From Amycolatopsis sp. NBRC 101858 (lineage in GTDB: Bacteria; Actinomycetota; Actinomycetes; Mycobacteriales; Pseudonocardiaceae), in contig NZ_BSTD01000001.1 in the NCBI RefSeq assembly GCF_030269325.1, positions 1,132,681-1,196,680 of the forward strand: DNA of 64,000 nucleotides, given 5' to 3'. Shown piece after piece: positions 25,598 to 34,063 of the stretch. The notes beneath the pieces were generated by a model. It did not search any database. It saw nothing but the letters and a program-made list of their open reading frames with translations, and was not told the origin of the DNA. Each line of letters starts with the position of its first letter. Positions within the stretch are counted from its first letter, which is position 1. The translations under genes were made by a program, and so were the position numbers.

Positions 25598-26782
25598 ATG
25601 AACCACCGACGTCCGGCCGCCTTGGGGGTGGCGCTCTGCATCGCTGTCGTGAGTTCCCTGGTCACGGGCTGTCAATCGGACCCCGTGTCCGGGCTGGCGA
25701 TCCCCCGGTCGCCGCTTCCGCCGCCGCCGTCTTCAGCACGGACCGCCACCCCGGCCACCCCGGCTCCGACGTCGACTCTGAAGCGGCCCGGTGACTGCGC
25801 GTCGCTGGTCACCGGCCTGGACGTCCGCGCCCAGGTCGCGCAGCTGGTCGTCGTGGGGGTGTCCGGCGACAACCCGGGCGCCACGGTGTCGATGGTGCGT
25901 GACAACCAGGTCGGCGGGATCTTCATCGGCGGTAACGCAACAGCGTTGTTGAAAGATCGTTCCCTGGACGCCGTGCAGGCCGCGGCCAAGCTGCCGGTGG
26001 CCGTGTCGGTCGACGAAGAGGGCGGCCGCGTCCAGCGCATCGACGACCTCGACGGCGAAATCCCGTCGGCCCGCGTGATGGCCGCGACGAAGTCGCCGGC
26101 CCAGGTCCGGGCGCTGGCCGCCGACCGCGGCCGCCAGCTGCGCGCCCGCGGCGTGACGGTCGACTTCGCGCCGGACACCGACGTCACCGACGCCCCGGAC
26201 GACGACGTCATCGGCGACCGCTCCTTCAGCCCCGACCCGAACCGCGTGAAGACGTACGCCGCGGCGTTCGCGGCGGGCCTGCGCGACGGCGGTGTCCAGC
26301 CGGTGCTGAAGCACTTCCCCGGCCACGGCCACGGCTCGGGCGACTCGCACAAGGGCACCGTCGTGACGCCGCCGCTCGCGCAGCTGCGGACGCTGGACCT
26401 GGTGCCGTACCGGAACCTCGCGGACTACGGCCCGGTTTCGGTGATGGTCGGCCACCTCGACGTGCCCGACCTGACCGGCGGTGTCCCGGCGTCGATCTCG
26501 CCGGCCGCGTACCAGCTGCTGCGCACCGAGTTCAAGTTCACCGGCCCGGTCGTGACCGACGACCTCGGCGCGATGAAGGCGATCACGGCGCAGTACTCGC
26601 TGCCGGACGCCGTGCTGAAGGCGTTGCAGGCCGGGGCGGACGAGGCGTTGTGGTCGTCCGGGGGCCGCGTCGACGAGGTGCTGAACCGGCTGGTGCAGGC
26701 CGTCCAGTCCGGCGAGCTGCCGAAGACGCGCGTGCAGGAGTCGGTGACGCGGGTGCTGCGCGGCAAGGGCGCGTGCGGCTGA
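25598..26782 (+). CDS. GH3 family lipoprotein (beta-N-acetylhexosaminidase-like)
   Basis: 394 residues; ATG at 25598 with GAAGGGA just upstream, chosen over an upstream in-frame start. A lipoprotein signal ends in LVTGC. After a Pro/Ser/Thr linker the catalytic domain shows the NagZ-type GH3 pattern: KHFPGHGHGSGDSHKG, in which Asp and His form the general acid/base dyad, and the nucleophile Asp in VVTDDLGAMKAI. It is probably anchored outside the membrane and cleaves N-acetylglucosamine or glucosides from cell-wall fragments or chitin oligomers. It is divergent from the beta-glucoside uptake operon and shares its regulatory gap. Confidence 0.85.
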   Translation: MNHRRPAALGVALCIAVVSSLVTGCQSDPVSGLAIPRSPLPPPPSSARTATPATPAPTSTLKRPGDCASLVTGLDVRAQVAQLVVVGVSGDNPGATVSMVRDNQVGGIFIGGNATALLKDRSLDAVQAAAKLPVAVSVDEEGGRVQRIDDLDGEIPSARVMAATKSPAQVRALAADRGRQLRARGVTVDFAPDTDVTDAPDDDVIGDRSFSPDPNRVKTYAAAFAAGLRDGGVQPVLKHFPGHGHGSGDSHKGTVVTPPLAQLRTLDLVPYRNLADYGPVSVMVGHLDVPDLTGGVPASISPAAYQLLRTEFKFTGPVVTDDLGAMKAITAQYSLPDAVLKALQAGADEALWSSGGRVDEVLNRLVQAVQSGELPKTRVQESVTRVLRGKGACG

Positions 26783-26828
26783 TCCTCCCTAGACTCCTCG
26801 GCGGAACGCCACCTACCTGAGGAGCGGA

Positions 26829-27698
26829 ATGGCAAACCTGGGCGGCACTTTCAGCCTCGGCGGGGAAGTCCCCGTGACCCGGATGGGGTACGGGGCCATG
26901 CAGCTGGCCGGCCCCGGTGTCTGGGGACCACCGCGTGACCACGACACCGCGGTCGCCGTGCTGCGCGAAGCCGTCGAAAGCGGCGTCACCCACATCGACA
27001 CCAGCGACTACTACGGGCCGCACACCGTGAACGCGGTGATCAAGGAGGCCCTGCACCCGTACCCGGAGTCGCTGACGATCGTGACGAAGGTCGGCGCGCG
27101 CCGGACGCCCGACAAGGCGTGGCCGCCCGCGTTGTCCGCCGGCGAGCTGACCCAGGCCGTGCACGACAACCTCCGGAACCTCGGCGTCGACGCCATCGAC
27201 GTGGTGAACCTGCGCCTGGGCAACGCCGCCGGCGACTACCCCGTGCAGATGTCGCTGGCCGAGCCCTTCGGCGTGCTCGCCGAACTGCGGCAGCAGGGCC
27301 TGATCAAGCACCTCGGCGTCAGCCACGTCACCGCGGAGCAGCTCGACGAGGCCAAGGCGATCGCGCCCGTCGTCTGCGTGCAGAACCAGTACAACCTGGC
27401 GCACCGCGAAAACGACGACCTCGTCGACAAGTGCGCCGCCGACGGCATCGCCTTCGTGCCGTACTTCCCGCTCGGCGGCTTCAGCCCGCTGCAATCGGGC
27501 ATCCTCGACGACTGCGCCGCCCGGGTCGGCGCGACGCCGCTGCAGGTCGCGCTCGCGTGGCTGCTGCACCGGTCGCCGTCGATGCTGCTCATCCCCGGGA
27601 CGTCGTCGCTCGAGCACCTGCGCGAGAACCTCGCCGCGGCTTCGCTCGCACTGCCGGCCGACGTCCAGGCCGACCTCGACCGGATCGGAGCCGCCTGA
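26829..27698 (+). CDS. Aldo/keto reductase
   Basis: 289 residues; ATG at 26829 preceded by GAGGAG. It is a TIM-barrel AKR with catalytic Asp and Tyr in HIDTSDYYGP and Lys in IVTKVG. The usual catalytic His is replaced: the strand reads DVVNLRLG. The C-terminal cofactor-binding segment includes LLIPGTSS. The family reduces aldehydes and ketones with NADPH; loss of the His suggests altered pH dependence or substrate range. It overlaps the next gene by one base (TGATG), indicating a two-gene operon. Confidence 0.85.
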   Translation: MANLGGTFSLGGEVPVTRMGYGAMQLAGPGVWGPPRDHDTAVAVLREAVESGVTHIDTSDYYGPHTVNAVIKEALHPYPESLTIVTKVGARRTPDKAWPPALSAGELTQAVHDNLRNLGVDAIDVVNLRLGNAAGDYPVQMSLAEPFGVLAELRQQGLIKHLGVSHVTAEQLDEAKAIAPVVCVQNQYNLAHRENDDLVDKCAADGIAFVPYFPLGGFSPLQSGILDDCAARVGATPLQVALAWLLHRSPSMLLIPGTSSLEHLRENLAAASLALPADVQADLDRIGAA

Positions 27699-28105
27699 TG
27701 GCCGAGTGGGGCGATCTGGTCGCTTACATCAGGCAGGAATACCGGGTCGTGCGGGACGACCCCGACGAGATCCGCATCCGGCTGATCTTCGGCGACGAGC
27801 CCGACACCGAGCAGCGGGCCCAGATCATGGTGATCGCGCGCGAAGTCCTCGACCAGCAGGAGGACTGGGTCCAGATCGCGACGCCGTTCGCCCGCCACGA
27901 CGAGGTCGACCTCCTCGACGTGCTGACCGAGGTCGGCAACTCGACGGTCGTCGGCGGGCTCGCGGTGATGGGCGACCACCTCGTGCTGCGCCATTCGCTG
28001 CCACTGATCAACCTGGACATCAACGAGTTCATCGACCCGCTCGAGCTGGTGGCGGGGGCGGCCGAGCTGCTGGAGCAGCAGTTCACCGGGCGCGACGACT
28101 ACTGA
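27698..28105 (+). CDS. Conserved small protein, YbjN/secretion-chaperone-like fold
   Basis: 135 residues, beginning MAEWGDLVAYIRQEYRVVRD at an ATG that overlaps the upstream stop. The alternation of strands and helices (IRIRLIFGDEPDTEQRAQIM, LVLRHSLPLIN) and the acidic character resemble the YbjN/CesT-like chaperone fold, but similarity is structural guesswork. No motifs for catalysis or metal binding are seen. Its last 23 bases overlap the end of the convergent MFS gene. Confidence 0.55.
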   Translation: MAEWGDLVAYIRQEYRVVRDDPDEIRIRLIFGDEPDTEQRAQIMVIAREVLDQQEDWVQIATPFARHDEVDLLDVLTEVGNSTVVGGLAVMGDHLVLRHSLPLINLDINEFIDPLELVAGAAELLEQQFTGRDDY

Positions 28106-29387
28106 GCGGGACGACCGCGACGGCGGCGGCCACGGTCAGCCCGGCGGCGACGCCGAGCGCCGTGGTCGCCGACCCGCTGCTCAGGTAGAGGCCGCCGAGG
28201 AGAGCGACTCCCAGCGTGCCGCCGAGCTGCTGAACCGCGTTGAGCAGCCCGGCGGCCGAGCCGGTCTCGTGCGGCCGGACCCGGTGCAGGGCGGCGGTGA
28301 AGAACGGGACCGTGAACGTGCCCATCCCGAGGCCGCACACGGCGAGCGCCGGTGGCACCCCGGCGGCCACGCCGAGGATCCCGGCCAGCAGCAAGCCCAG
28401 TCCGGCGAACATCACGCGCGCGCCGAACTTCGGCACCAGCCGGGACCCGGCGAACCACGACGACACCGCGAGCCCGGCCGAGAGCGGCAGCAGCGTCAGG
28501 CTCGCGGTGCGGACGTCGGCGCCGTCGCCGAGCTGCAGCCGCATCGGGACGAGGAGCATCAGCCCGGTCATCACCGCGAAGTACAGCAGCGACCCGGCGA
28601 GCGCGGCCGGGAACCCGCGGTGGGCGAACAGGCTCGGCTCGACCAGCGGCGCGGCCGTGCGGCGCTGCTGGAACCCGAACGCGACGAGCAGCGCGGCCCC
28701 GGCCGCGAGCAGCGGCCACGACGTCCCGCCGGGGCTGATGAGCGGGTAGACGAGCAGGCCGGCCCCGGCGACCACGAGCGCGGTGCCGGCCAGGTCGAGC
28801 CTCGGACGCGTAGCGGCTTTGTCCTCGCGCAGGAACCGCGCGGCGAGCAGGACCGCCAGGCCGAGCGGGACGTTCACCAGGAACACCGCCCGCCACGACA
28901 GCGCCTGCGTCAGCAGGCCGCCGAGCAGCGGCCCGGTGACCGCGGACAGGCCCATCACCGGGCCGATGCTGCCGAGTGCCTTCGCGAGTTCGCCGCCGTC
29001 GAAGAGCGCGCGGATGAGGCCGATCGTCTGCGGGATGATCAGCGCCGCCGCCGCGCCCTGCACCGCGCGGGCGCCGATCAGCAGGCCCGCGTCCGGCGCC
29101 GCCGCGCAGGCCGTCGACGCGAGCACGAAGGCCGTGACGCCGATCTTGAATGTCCTCGCCCGGCCGAAGATGTCGCCGAGCCGGCCGCCGGTGATCAGGA
29201 AGGCCGCGAACGGCAGCGTGTAGGCCGCGCTGAACCACGGGATGTCGGCGGCCGGTCCGGGCAGGCCGTCGTGGATCACCGGGCCGGCGACCTGGACGAT
29301 CGTGGCGTCGAGCAGGATCATCGCTTCGGCGGTGAGCAGCACGGCCAGTGCGGCCCAGCGGTGCCGGTAGCGGGTCGTGGTCGGCAA
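28083..29387 (-). CDS. MFS transporter, DHA2-type
   Basis: About 434 residues and 12-14 helices. Motif LDATIVQVAGPVI in the first helix and GRLGDIFGRARTF in the loop between helices 2 and 3 are DHA2/MFS signatures, so a drug or metabolite exporter is likely. I place the start at a TTG (29387) because AAAGGGGG stands six bases before it; a GTG at 29411 or ATG at 29444 are alternatives with poorer sites. An Lrp/AsnC regulator is divergently transcribed and probably controls it. The 3' end overlaps the preceding convergent gene by 23 bases. Confidence 0.8.
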   Translation of the reverse strand: MPTTTRYRHRWAALAVLLTAEAMILLDATIVQVAGPVIHDGLPGPAADIPWFSAAYTLPFAAFLITGGRLGDIFGRARTFKIGVTAFVLASTACAAAPDAGLLIGARAVQGAAAALIIPQTIGLIRALFDGGELAKALGSIGPVMGLSAVTGPLLGGLLTQALSWRAVFLVNVPLGLAVLLAARFLREDKAATRPRLDLAGTALVVAGAGLLVYPLISPGGTSWPLLAAGAALLVAFGFQQRRTAAPLVEPSLFAHRGFPAALAGSLLYFAVMTGLMLLVPMRLQLGDGADVRTASLTLLPLSAGLAVSSWFAGSRLVPKFGARVMFAGLGLLLAGILGVAAGVPPALAVCGLGMGTFTVPFFTAALHRVRPHETGSAAGLLNAVQQLGGTLGVALLGGLYLSSGSATTALGVAAGLTVAAAVAVVPLSSRRAR

Positions 29388-29497
29388 GAGGTGCCCCCTT
29401 TCGTTCGGCACCGACCTTGACCTGCGCGCCGTCGCGGATTCCACTCATCGCGGTCCTCTGGATGATTTCTTCCACGCCGTGCGCTTTGATGAAAGAT

Positions 29498-30445
29498 ATG
29501 ACCATCCTGGATGACGTCGATCGCGCGCTGATCCACGCGCTGCATCTCGACGGCCGGGCGCCGTTCACGAAGATCGGAGACGTTCTCGGCGTCTCGACGC
29601 AGACGGTGGCGCGGCGCTATCGCCGGCTACGCGCCGAAGCCTCGCTTCGCGTCGTCGGTTTGCCGGACCCGCAACGCACCGGGCAGGCGGAGTGGATGGT
29701 CCGGCTGACGGCGACCCCGAACACCGCGCGCGACGTCGCGCTCGCGCTGGCGCGGCGCGCCGACACGGCGTGGGTCAAGCTCGTGTCGGGCGGCACCGAG
29801 ATCTGCGTCAACGTGTCGACGCCGGCCGCGAGCGACCATTCGCTGCTGCTGCGGGACATCCCGCGCTCGGCGAGCATCACGGCGGTGTCGGCGCACCAGC
29901 TGCTGCACCGCTACTTCGGCGGCCCGACGGCGTGGCTCGGCCGGGCCCAGGCACTCGACGCGGCGCAGGTCGCGGCGCTGACGCCGGTGTTCTCCGGCGA
30001 GGGCAAGCCGCTGACCGGCGACGACGCCGCGCTGATGGCCGCGTTGCAGCGCGACGGCCGGGCGAGCCTGGCCGAGCTGGCGACGGCCACCGGCTGGTCC
30101 ACCGCGACCGTCGCGCGCCGGCTGGCCGACCTGCAGGCCGGCGGCACGGTGTTCTTCGACCTGGAGGTCGACCCGGCCCCGCTCGGCGCGACGACGCACG
30201 CGCTGCTCTGGATGTCGGTCGCCCCGGCCCACCTCGACGAGGTCGCCCACGAGCTGGCCACCCACCCGGAACTGGCGCTGGTGGCGGCGACGACCGGGAC
30301 GGCCAACCTGGTCGCGCACGCGCTCTGCCCGGACGCGGCGGCGCTGCACCACTACCTGACCCGGCGACTCGGGGCGCTCGAGGCCGTCCACACCCTGGAG
30401 ACGGCGCCGGTCCTCCGGACGCTCAAGGCGGCCGCGTCCCGCTGA
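29498..30445 (+). CDS. Lrp/AsnC-family regulator with two helix-turn-helix domains
   Basis: 315 residues. It contains two AsnC-type modules: an N-terminal helix-turn-helix (VDRALIHALHLDGRAPFTKI, VSTQTVARRYRRL) with ligand domain, and a second copy beginning DDAALMAALQRDGRASLAEL and WSTATVARRLADL. Such double-headed Lrp proteins are typical of actinobacteria and sense amino acids or related metabolites. ATG at 29498 is used; an in-frame ATG nine bases upstream is equally possible. It is divergent from the MFS gene, the most probable target. Confidence 0.85.
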   Translation: MTILDDVDRALIHALHLDGRAPFTKIGDVLGVSTQTVARRYRRLRAEASLRVVGLPDPQRTGQAEWMVRLTATPNTARDVALALARRADTAWVKLVSGGTEICVNVSTPAASDHSLLLRDIPRSASITAVSAHQLLHRYFGGPTAWLGRAQALDAAQVAALTPVFSGEGKPLTGDDAALMAALQRDGRASLAELATATGWSTATVARRLADLQAGGTVFFDLEVDPAPLGATTHALLWMSVAPAHLDEVAHELATHPELALVAATTGTANLVAHALCPDAAALHHYLTRRLGALEAVHTLETAPVLRTLKAAASR

Positions 30446-30451
30446 AGCGCC

Positions 30452-30491
30452 GTTTCCCGGGAAAGCGGGGGATCCGCGCTTTCCCGGGAAC
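30452..30491. terminator. Inverted repeat between convergent genes
   Basis: TTCCCGGGAAAGCG and CGCTTTCCCGGGAA pair perfectly over 14 bp, with one base missing from the outer extension. Each arm is itself palindromic (TTTCCCGGGAAA), so alternative folds are possible. It fills the 50-base gap between the AsnC stop and the convergent small gene, and is best read as a bidirectional terminator. Confidence 0.7.
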
Positions 30492-30495
30492 GCGA

Positions 30496-30744
30496 TCACC
30501 GCGCCTGCGGGATCCGCACGCGCGCGGCCGGGGCCAGCTGCGCGATCCGCTGCAGCCGGGCCCGGCCCAGCCGGTGGAGCATCTCCCCGAGCTCCTCCGG
30601 CGCGATGCTGCTTTCGAGGTCGAGTCGCGTCACCTTGACGACGCGGTCGATCTCCGCGGCGGGGAGCCGCCCCACGAACTCCCCCGCCAGCCACACACCG
30701 ACTTCTTCGACGACGTGGTCCGCCCGGTGGCTTCGTACGGTCAT
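30496..30744 (-). CDS. Small helical protein, three-helix-bundle type
   Basis: 82 residues from ATG at 30744 with GAGGAG ten bases upstream. The sequence is helical and amphipathic (ADHVVEEVGVWLAGEFVGR, EIDRVVKVTRLDLESSI, EELGEMLHRLGRARLQRI) and resembles the short three-helix-bundle dimerisation proteins annotated in many actinobacteria. I see no DNA-binding or catalytic motif. It is divergent from a small zinc-finger gene across a 319-base gap. Confidence 0.55.
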   Translation of the reverse strand: MTVRSHRADHVVEEVGVWLAGEFVGRLPAAEIDRVVKVTRLDLESSIAPEELGEMLHRLGRARLQRIAQLAPAARVRIPQAR

Positions 30745-31063
30745 CGTTCTCGCTCTCCTCGCTTCGGATCGCCTTCGCCCAGGTCGAGGCCGGAAAATTC
30801 CGGTCTGACGCAGGTCCGACGAGCCCGCCCGCGACCCATGACGCCGAATCGCCGAAATTCGGGGCAGAAAAGCTTTCCGTGTCCGGACCGGTGAGTACCG
30901 TGACGAACCCGGTTCACTCACATGGGCTGTTCGCCGCCCCAAGTTGTCGGCCGATCGGGTGGAAAACGGGAGAACAGTGCCGGGAGCGCGTGTGCGTCAG
31001 GACTCTGGAGACGTCCGGTAGTGCGGGCGTTCCCGTGCGGGACGCGGAACGGAGACGCGATCC
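30745..31063. other. Divergent intergenic region, two GAA/TTC palindromes
   Basis: No convincing gene. Two short inverted repeats of related sequence occur: CCGGAA-AA-TTCCGG (30790-30803) and CCGAA-A-TTCGG (30852-30862). Both could be binding sites for the same regulator. Base composition is lower in GC than surrounding genes, consistent with promoters in both directions, but no clear -35/-10 pair is apparent. Confidence 0.45.
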
Positions 31064-31240
31064 ATGGCCCGGTACGACCGGACCGACCTCGGGGCGTACA
31101 GCCTGGGGTTGCTCGACGCCGCCGACTCGGCCCGGGTGGAGCGGCACCTTTCGGCGTGCCCGGACTGCCGCCAGGAGGTCCGGGAGTTCGAGGCCGTCCG
31201 CTCGATGCTGGACCACCTCGGCCGCCTTGAGTCCACATAG
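31064..31240 (+). CDS. Small zf-HC2 (anti-sigma-type) zinc-finger protein
   Basis: 58 residues; ATG at 31064 with GGAG nine bases upstream. The motif HLSACPDC (His-x3-Cys-x2-Cys) preceded by LGAYSLGLLDAADSARVER is the zinc-binding anti-sigma domain found at the N-terminus of ECF anti-sigma factors. Here it stands alone, with no membrane helix or periplasmic domain, and no sigma factor gene is adjacent. It may be a soluble anti-sigma protein or a truncated one. Confidence 0.7.
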   Translation: MARYDRTDLGAYSLGLLDAADSARVERHLSACPDCRQEVREFEAVRSMLDHLGRLEST

Positions 31241-31285
31241 GACTGATCACGGAAACTGTCGGTGCCCGCCGGTAGCCTCCGCGCC

Positions 31286-31939
31286 GTGACCGACTTCCTG
31301 ACCACGACCCGCCACTCCTACTCGATCGTCGCCGAGACCTACGCCCGGCGCTCCGCCCCCATCGCCGAGGACGTCCAGGACCGCGCGCTGCTCACGGCGT
31401 TCGCCGACCTCGTCCGCGCGGACGGCGGCGGCCCGGTCGCCGACCTCGGCTGCGGCACCGGCCGGGTGACGGCGTTCCTGGCCTCGGCGGGGCTCGACGT
31501 CACGGGCATCGACCTGACGCCGGAAATGCTCGCCGTCGCCCGCCGCGACCACCCGGAGCTGCGGTTTTCCGAGGGGTCGCTGCTCGGGCTGGACCTGCCG
31601 GACGGCGGCCTCGCGGGCGCGGTGGCGTGGTACTCGATCATCCACACACCGCCGGCCCGGCTGCCGGAGGTGGGCGCGGAGCTGTTCCGGGTGCTGCGCC
31701 CGGGAGGCCACCTGCAGCTGGCGTTCCAGGTCGGCGACCAGCGGCAGCACCTGACCGAATGGCACGGCCACGACGGGCTTTCGCTGGACGCCTACCGGCA
31801 GCCGGTGGAGCGGGTGTGCGAGCTGGTGACCGACGCCGGGTTCGAAGTCGTGACACAGGTCCTGCGAGACCCGGCGGCGCGAGTGCCGCAGGGGCGGGTG
31901 CTGGCCCGGAAGCCCGCCGGAGAGTCCGTGGCCGATTGA
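31286..31939 (+). CDS. SAM-dependent methyltransferase (class I)
   Basis: 217 residues from GTG at 31286; a GTG 24 bases upstream is an alternative. The SAM-binding motif I reads VADLGCGTGRVTAFL, followed by the acidic strand-2 end GIDLTPEML and the post-motif LRPGGHLQLAF. It fits Methyltransf_11/25 enzymes acting on small molecules or lipids. The substrate is unknown. The small zinc-finger gene lies 45 nt upstream, possibly in the same transcript. Confidence 0.8.
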   Translation: MTDFLTTTRHSYSIVAETYARRSAPIAEDVQDRALLTAFADLVRADGGGPVADLGCGTGRVTAFLASAGLDVTGIDLTPEMLAVARRDHPELRFSEGSLLGLDLPDGGLAGAVAWYSIIHTPPARLPEVGAELFRVLRPGGHLQLAFQVGDQRQHLTEWHGHDGLSLDAYRQPVERVCELVTDAGFEVVTQVLRDPAARVPQGRVLARKPAGESVAD

Positions 31940-32058
31940 GCCCGAAGCCGAAGGATCACGCGAGCGCGGCGGCCCCCAGCCGCGCCGAAACCCGCTCCCC
32001 CGGGCGGTTCAACGCGGGAGTCGTTCGCGCAGACCCTGTGCCCGCTTCACCAGCTTCC

Positions 32059-32087
32059 TTGACTGGACTAGACCAATCTGCTCTAGT
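32059..32087 (+). promoter_or_regulatory. Promoter with DasR-like (dre) operator
   Basis: TTGACT (32059-32064) and TCTAGT (32082-32087) are 17 bases apart and form a plausible sigma-70-type promoter about 100 nt before the chitinase. The 16 bases from 32062 match the Streptomyces DasR consensus ACTGGTCTAGACCACT at 14 positions and overlap the -35 box and spacer, the expected position for repression relieved by glucosamine-6-phosphate. Confidence 0.7.
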
Positions 32088-32186
32088 GACCGGTGTCACC
32101 CTCGTTCCGGCCGGTCGAGCACACCCCCTCCGACACCGGGCGCCCCCGCGTCCGGACTCCGTCGTGGCCGAAGGAGTGAGCAAGTC

Positions 32187-33260
32187 TTGAGAAGACGTCT
32201 TGTCGCGGTCCTGTCAGCATTCGCCGCCGCCGCCGCACTCGTGCTCGGCGTGCCCGCCGCCACCGGTCAGGTCCCGCAGGCCGCGGCCGCCGCCTGCAGC
32301 GGGCCGAACTGGGTCGCCGGCCAGTGGTACGACGTGGGCGCGGTCGTCAAGTACACCAACGGCAGCTATTACCGCGCCAAGAACGCCAACCCGGGCTACG
32401 ACCCCATCATCAGCACCTGGTACTGGGAGCCCTACAGCTGTGACGGCGGGGGCGGCGGCACCACCTGCAACGCGCCCAACTGGGTCGCGGGCCAGTGGTA
32501 CGACGTCGGCGCCATCGTGAAGTACACCAACGGCGGCTACTACCGCGCCAAGAACGCCAACCCGGGCTACGACCCCATCATCAGCACCTGGTACTGGGAG
32601 CCCTACAGCTGCGGCGGCGGCACCGACCCGGGCAACCCGGGCTCGTTCGTCATCAGCGAAGCCCAGTTCAACCAGATCTTCCCCGGCCGCAACGGCTTCT
32701 ACACCTACAGCGGCCTGACCGCGGCCCTGTCGGCTTACCCCGGCTTCGCCACCACCGGCAGCGACACGGTGAAGAAGCAGGAAGCCGCCGCGTTCCTCGC
32801 GAACGTCAACCACGAAACCGGCGGCCTCGTCTACATCGTCGAGCAGAACACGGCCAACTACCCGCACTACTGCGACTGGAGCCAGTCCTACGGCTGCCCG
32901 GCCGGCCAGTCGGCGTACTACGGCCGCGGCCCGATCCAGCTCAGCTGGAACTTCAACTACAAGGCCGCGGGTGACGCCCTCGGCATCGATCTGCTCGGCA
33001 ACCCCTGGCAGGTCGAGCAGAACGCGGCCGTCGCCTGGAAGACCGGCCTCTGGTACTGGAACACCCAGAGCGGCCCCGGCACGATGACCCCGCACAACGC
33101 GATCGTCAACGGCCGCGGCTTCGGCGAGACCATCCGCAGCATCAACGGCTCGATCGAGTGCAACGGCGGCAACCCGGCCCAGGTCCAGAGCCGCGTCGAC
33201 AAGTACCGCCAGATCACGTCCATCCTCGGCGTCGACCCCGGCGCCAACCTCTACTGCTGA
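32187..33260 (+). CDS. Secreted GH19 chitinase with two CBM5/12 modules
   Basis: 357 residues; TTG start at 32187 with AAGGAG ten bases upstream. A Sec signal peptide ends near AAAAA. Two nearly identical carbohydrate-binding modules (NWVAGQWYDVGA...YWEPYSC, about residues 40-86 and 97-143) precede a GH19 catalytic domain with NVNHETGGL (general acid Glu near 210) and the YYGRGPIQLSWNFNY segment. The enzyme hydrolyses chitin outside the cell. A DasR-like operator overlaps its presumed promoter. The last ten bases overlap the convergent thioesterase gene. Confidence 0.92.
   Translation: MRRRLVAVLSAFAAAAALVLGVPAATGQVPQAAAAACSGPNWVAGQWYDVGAVVKYTNGSYYRAKNANPGYDPIISTWYWEPYSCDGGGGGTTCNAPNWVAGQWYDVGAIVKYTNGGYYRAKNANPGYDPIISTWYWEPYSCGGGTDPGNPGSFVISEAQFNQIFPGRNGFYTYSGLTAALSAYPGFATTGSDTVKKQEAAAFLANVNHETGGLVYIVEQNTANYPHYCDWSQSYGCPAGQSAYYGRGPIQLSWNFNYKAAGDALGIDLLGNPWQVEQNAAVAWKTGLWYWNTQSGPGTMTPHNAIVNGRGFGETIRSINGSIECNGGNPAQVQSRVDKYRQITSILGVDPGANLYC
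32307..32611 (+). repeat. Direct repeat encoding duplicated CBM5/12 modules
   Basis: A 134-base segment (32307-32440) recurs at 32478-32611, period 171 bp, nearly identical at the DNA level including third codon positions. This points to a recent internal duplication or gene conversion in the chitinase gene. Confidence 0.85.
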
Positions 33261-34009
33261 TCCGACGCGAGCGGCTCACTCGTCCACTGGGTGAGCCGCT
33301 CGCCGATCAGCCCGCCCACCTCCTCGAGGTTGTCGTTCAGGTAGAAGTGACCGCCCGGGAACGCCTTCAGCTCGAAGGGCCCGGACGTGTGCTCCCCCCA
33401 CCGCCGCGCCTCGGCCTCCGTGACCCGCGGGTCGCTGTCGCCGAACAGCGCGAGCACCGGGCACTCCACATCGGGTCCCGGCCGGTGGTGGTAGCTCTCC
33501 GCGGCCCGGTAGTCGTTGCGCAGCACCGGTAGCACCACGCGCAGGAGCTCGGGGTGCGCGAGCACCCGGGGGTCGGTCCCGCCGATCCGCCGGACGTCCG
33601 CGAGCAGCTCGTCGTCACTCCGCTCGGGGACCGGCCCGCCGGGGAACGACGACGGGGCACGGCGCCCGGACACGACCAAGCCGGCCGGCCCGAGCCGTCG
33701 CGCGACCTCGAACGCCAGGCTGGCGCCCATGCTGTGCCCGAAGAACACCACCGGCCCGGAGACCTCGGCGGCCAGCACGTCCGCCAGCCGGTCGGCGAGC
33801 ACGAACAGGTCGTCCACCAGCGGTTCGGCGTGCCGCTCCTGCCGCCCCGGGTATTGCACGGCCAGCACGTCGACCGCCGGGGCCAGCACGGCCGAAAGCG
33901 GGTGGAACGCGCTCGCCGCGCCCCCGGCGTGCGGGAAGCACACGAGCCGCGGCGCGCCGGGCGCGGCCGGGTGGAAGCGCTTGAGCCACCGCGTTCGGGA
34001 ATCCGTCAT
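33251..34009 (-). CDS. Type II thioesterase (alpha/beta hydrolase)
   Basis: 252 residues, ATG at 34009. It matches GrsT/TEII enzymes: the N-terminal RLVCFPHAGGAASAFHPL, nucleophile elbow GHSMGASLAFEVAR, acidic residue in LFGDSDPRV and catalytic His in GGHFYL. Such enzymes remove stalled acyl groups from carrier proteins of NRPS or PKS assembly lines. No carrier protein, NRPS or PKS gene lies in the window, so this copy is an orphan. It overlaps the chitinase gene by ten bases, tail to tail. Confidence 0.85.
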   Translation of the reverse strand: MTDSRTRWLKRFHPAAPGAPRLVCFPHAGGAASAFHPLSAVLAPAVDVLAVQYPGRQERHAEPLVDDLFVLADRLADVLAAEVSGPVVFFGHSMGASLAFEVARRLGPAGLVVSGRRAPSSFPGGPVPERSDDELLADVRRIGGTDPRVLAHPELLRVVLPVLRNDYRAAESYHHRPGPDVECPVLALFGDSDPRVTEAEARRWGEHTSGPFELKAFPGGHFYLNDNLEEVGGLIGERLTQWTSEPLASDQQ

Positions 34010-34063
34010 GCCCCCGAATCTCCCAGGCCGCCCCGCGCCGGGGCGACGCCTATCGTGCGGAAC

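Noticed and set aside
32187-33260. LPMO or cellulase identity for the CBM protein
   Set aside because: The catalytic domain carries clear GH19 chitinase motifs (NHETGG, YYGRGPIQLSW).
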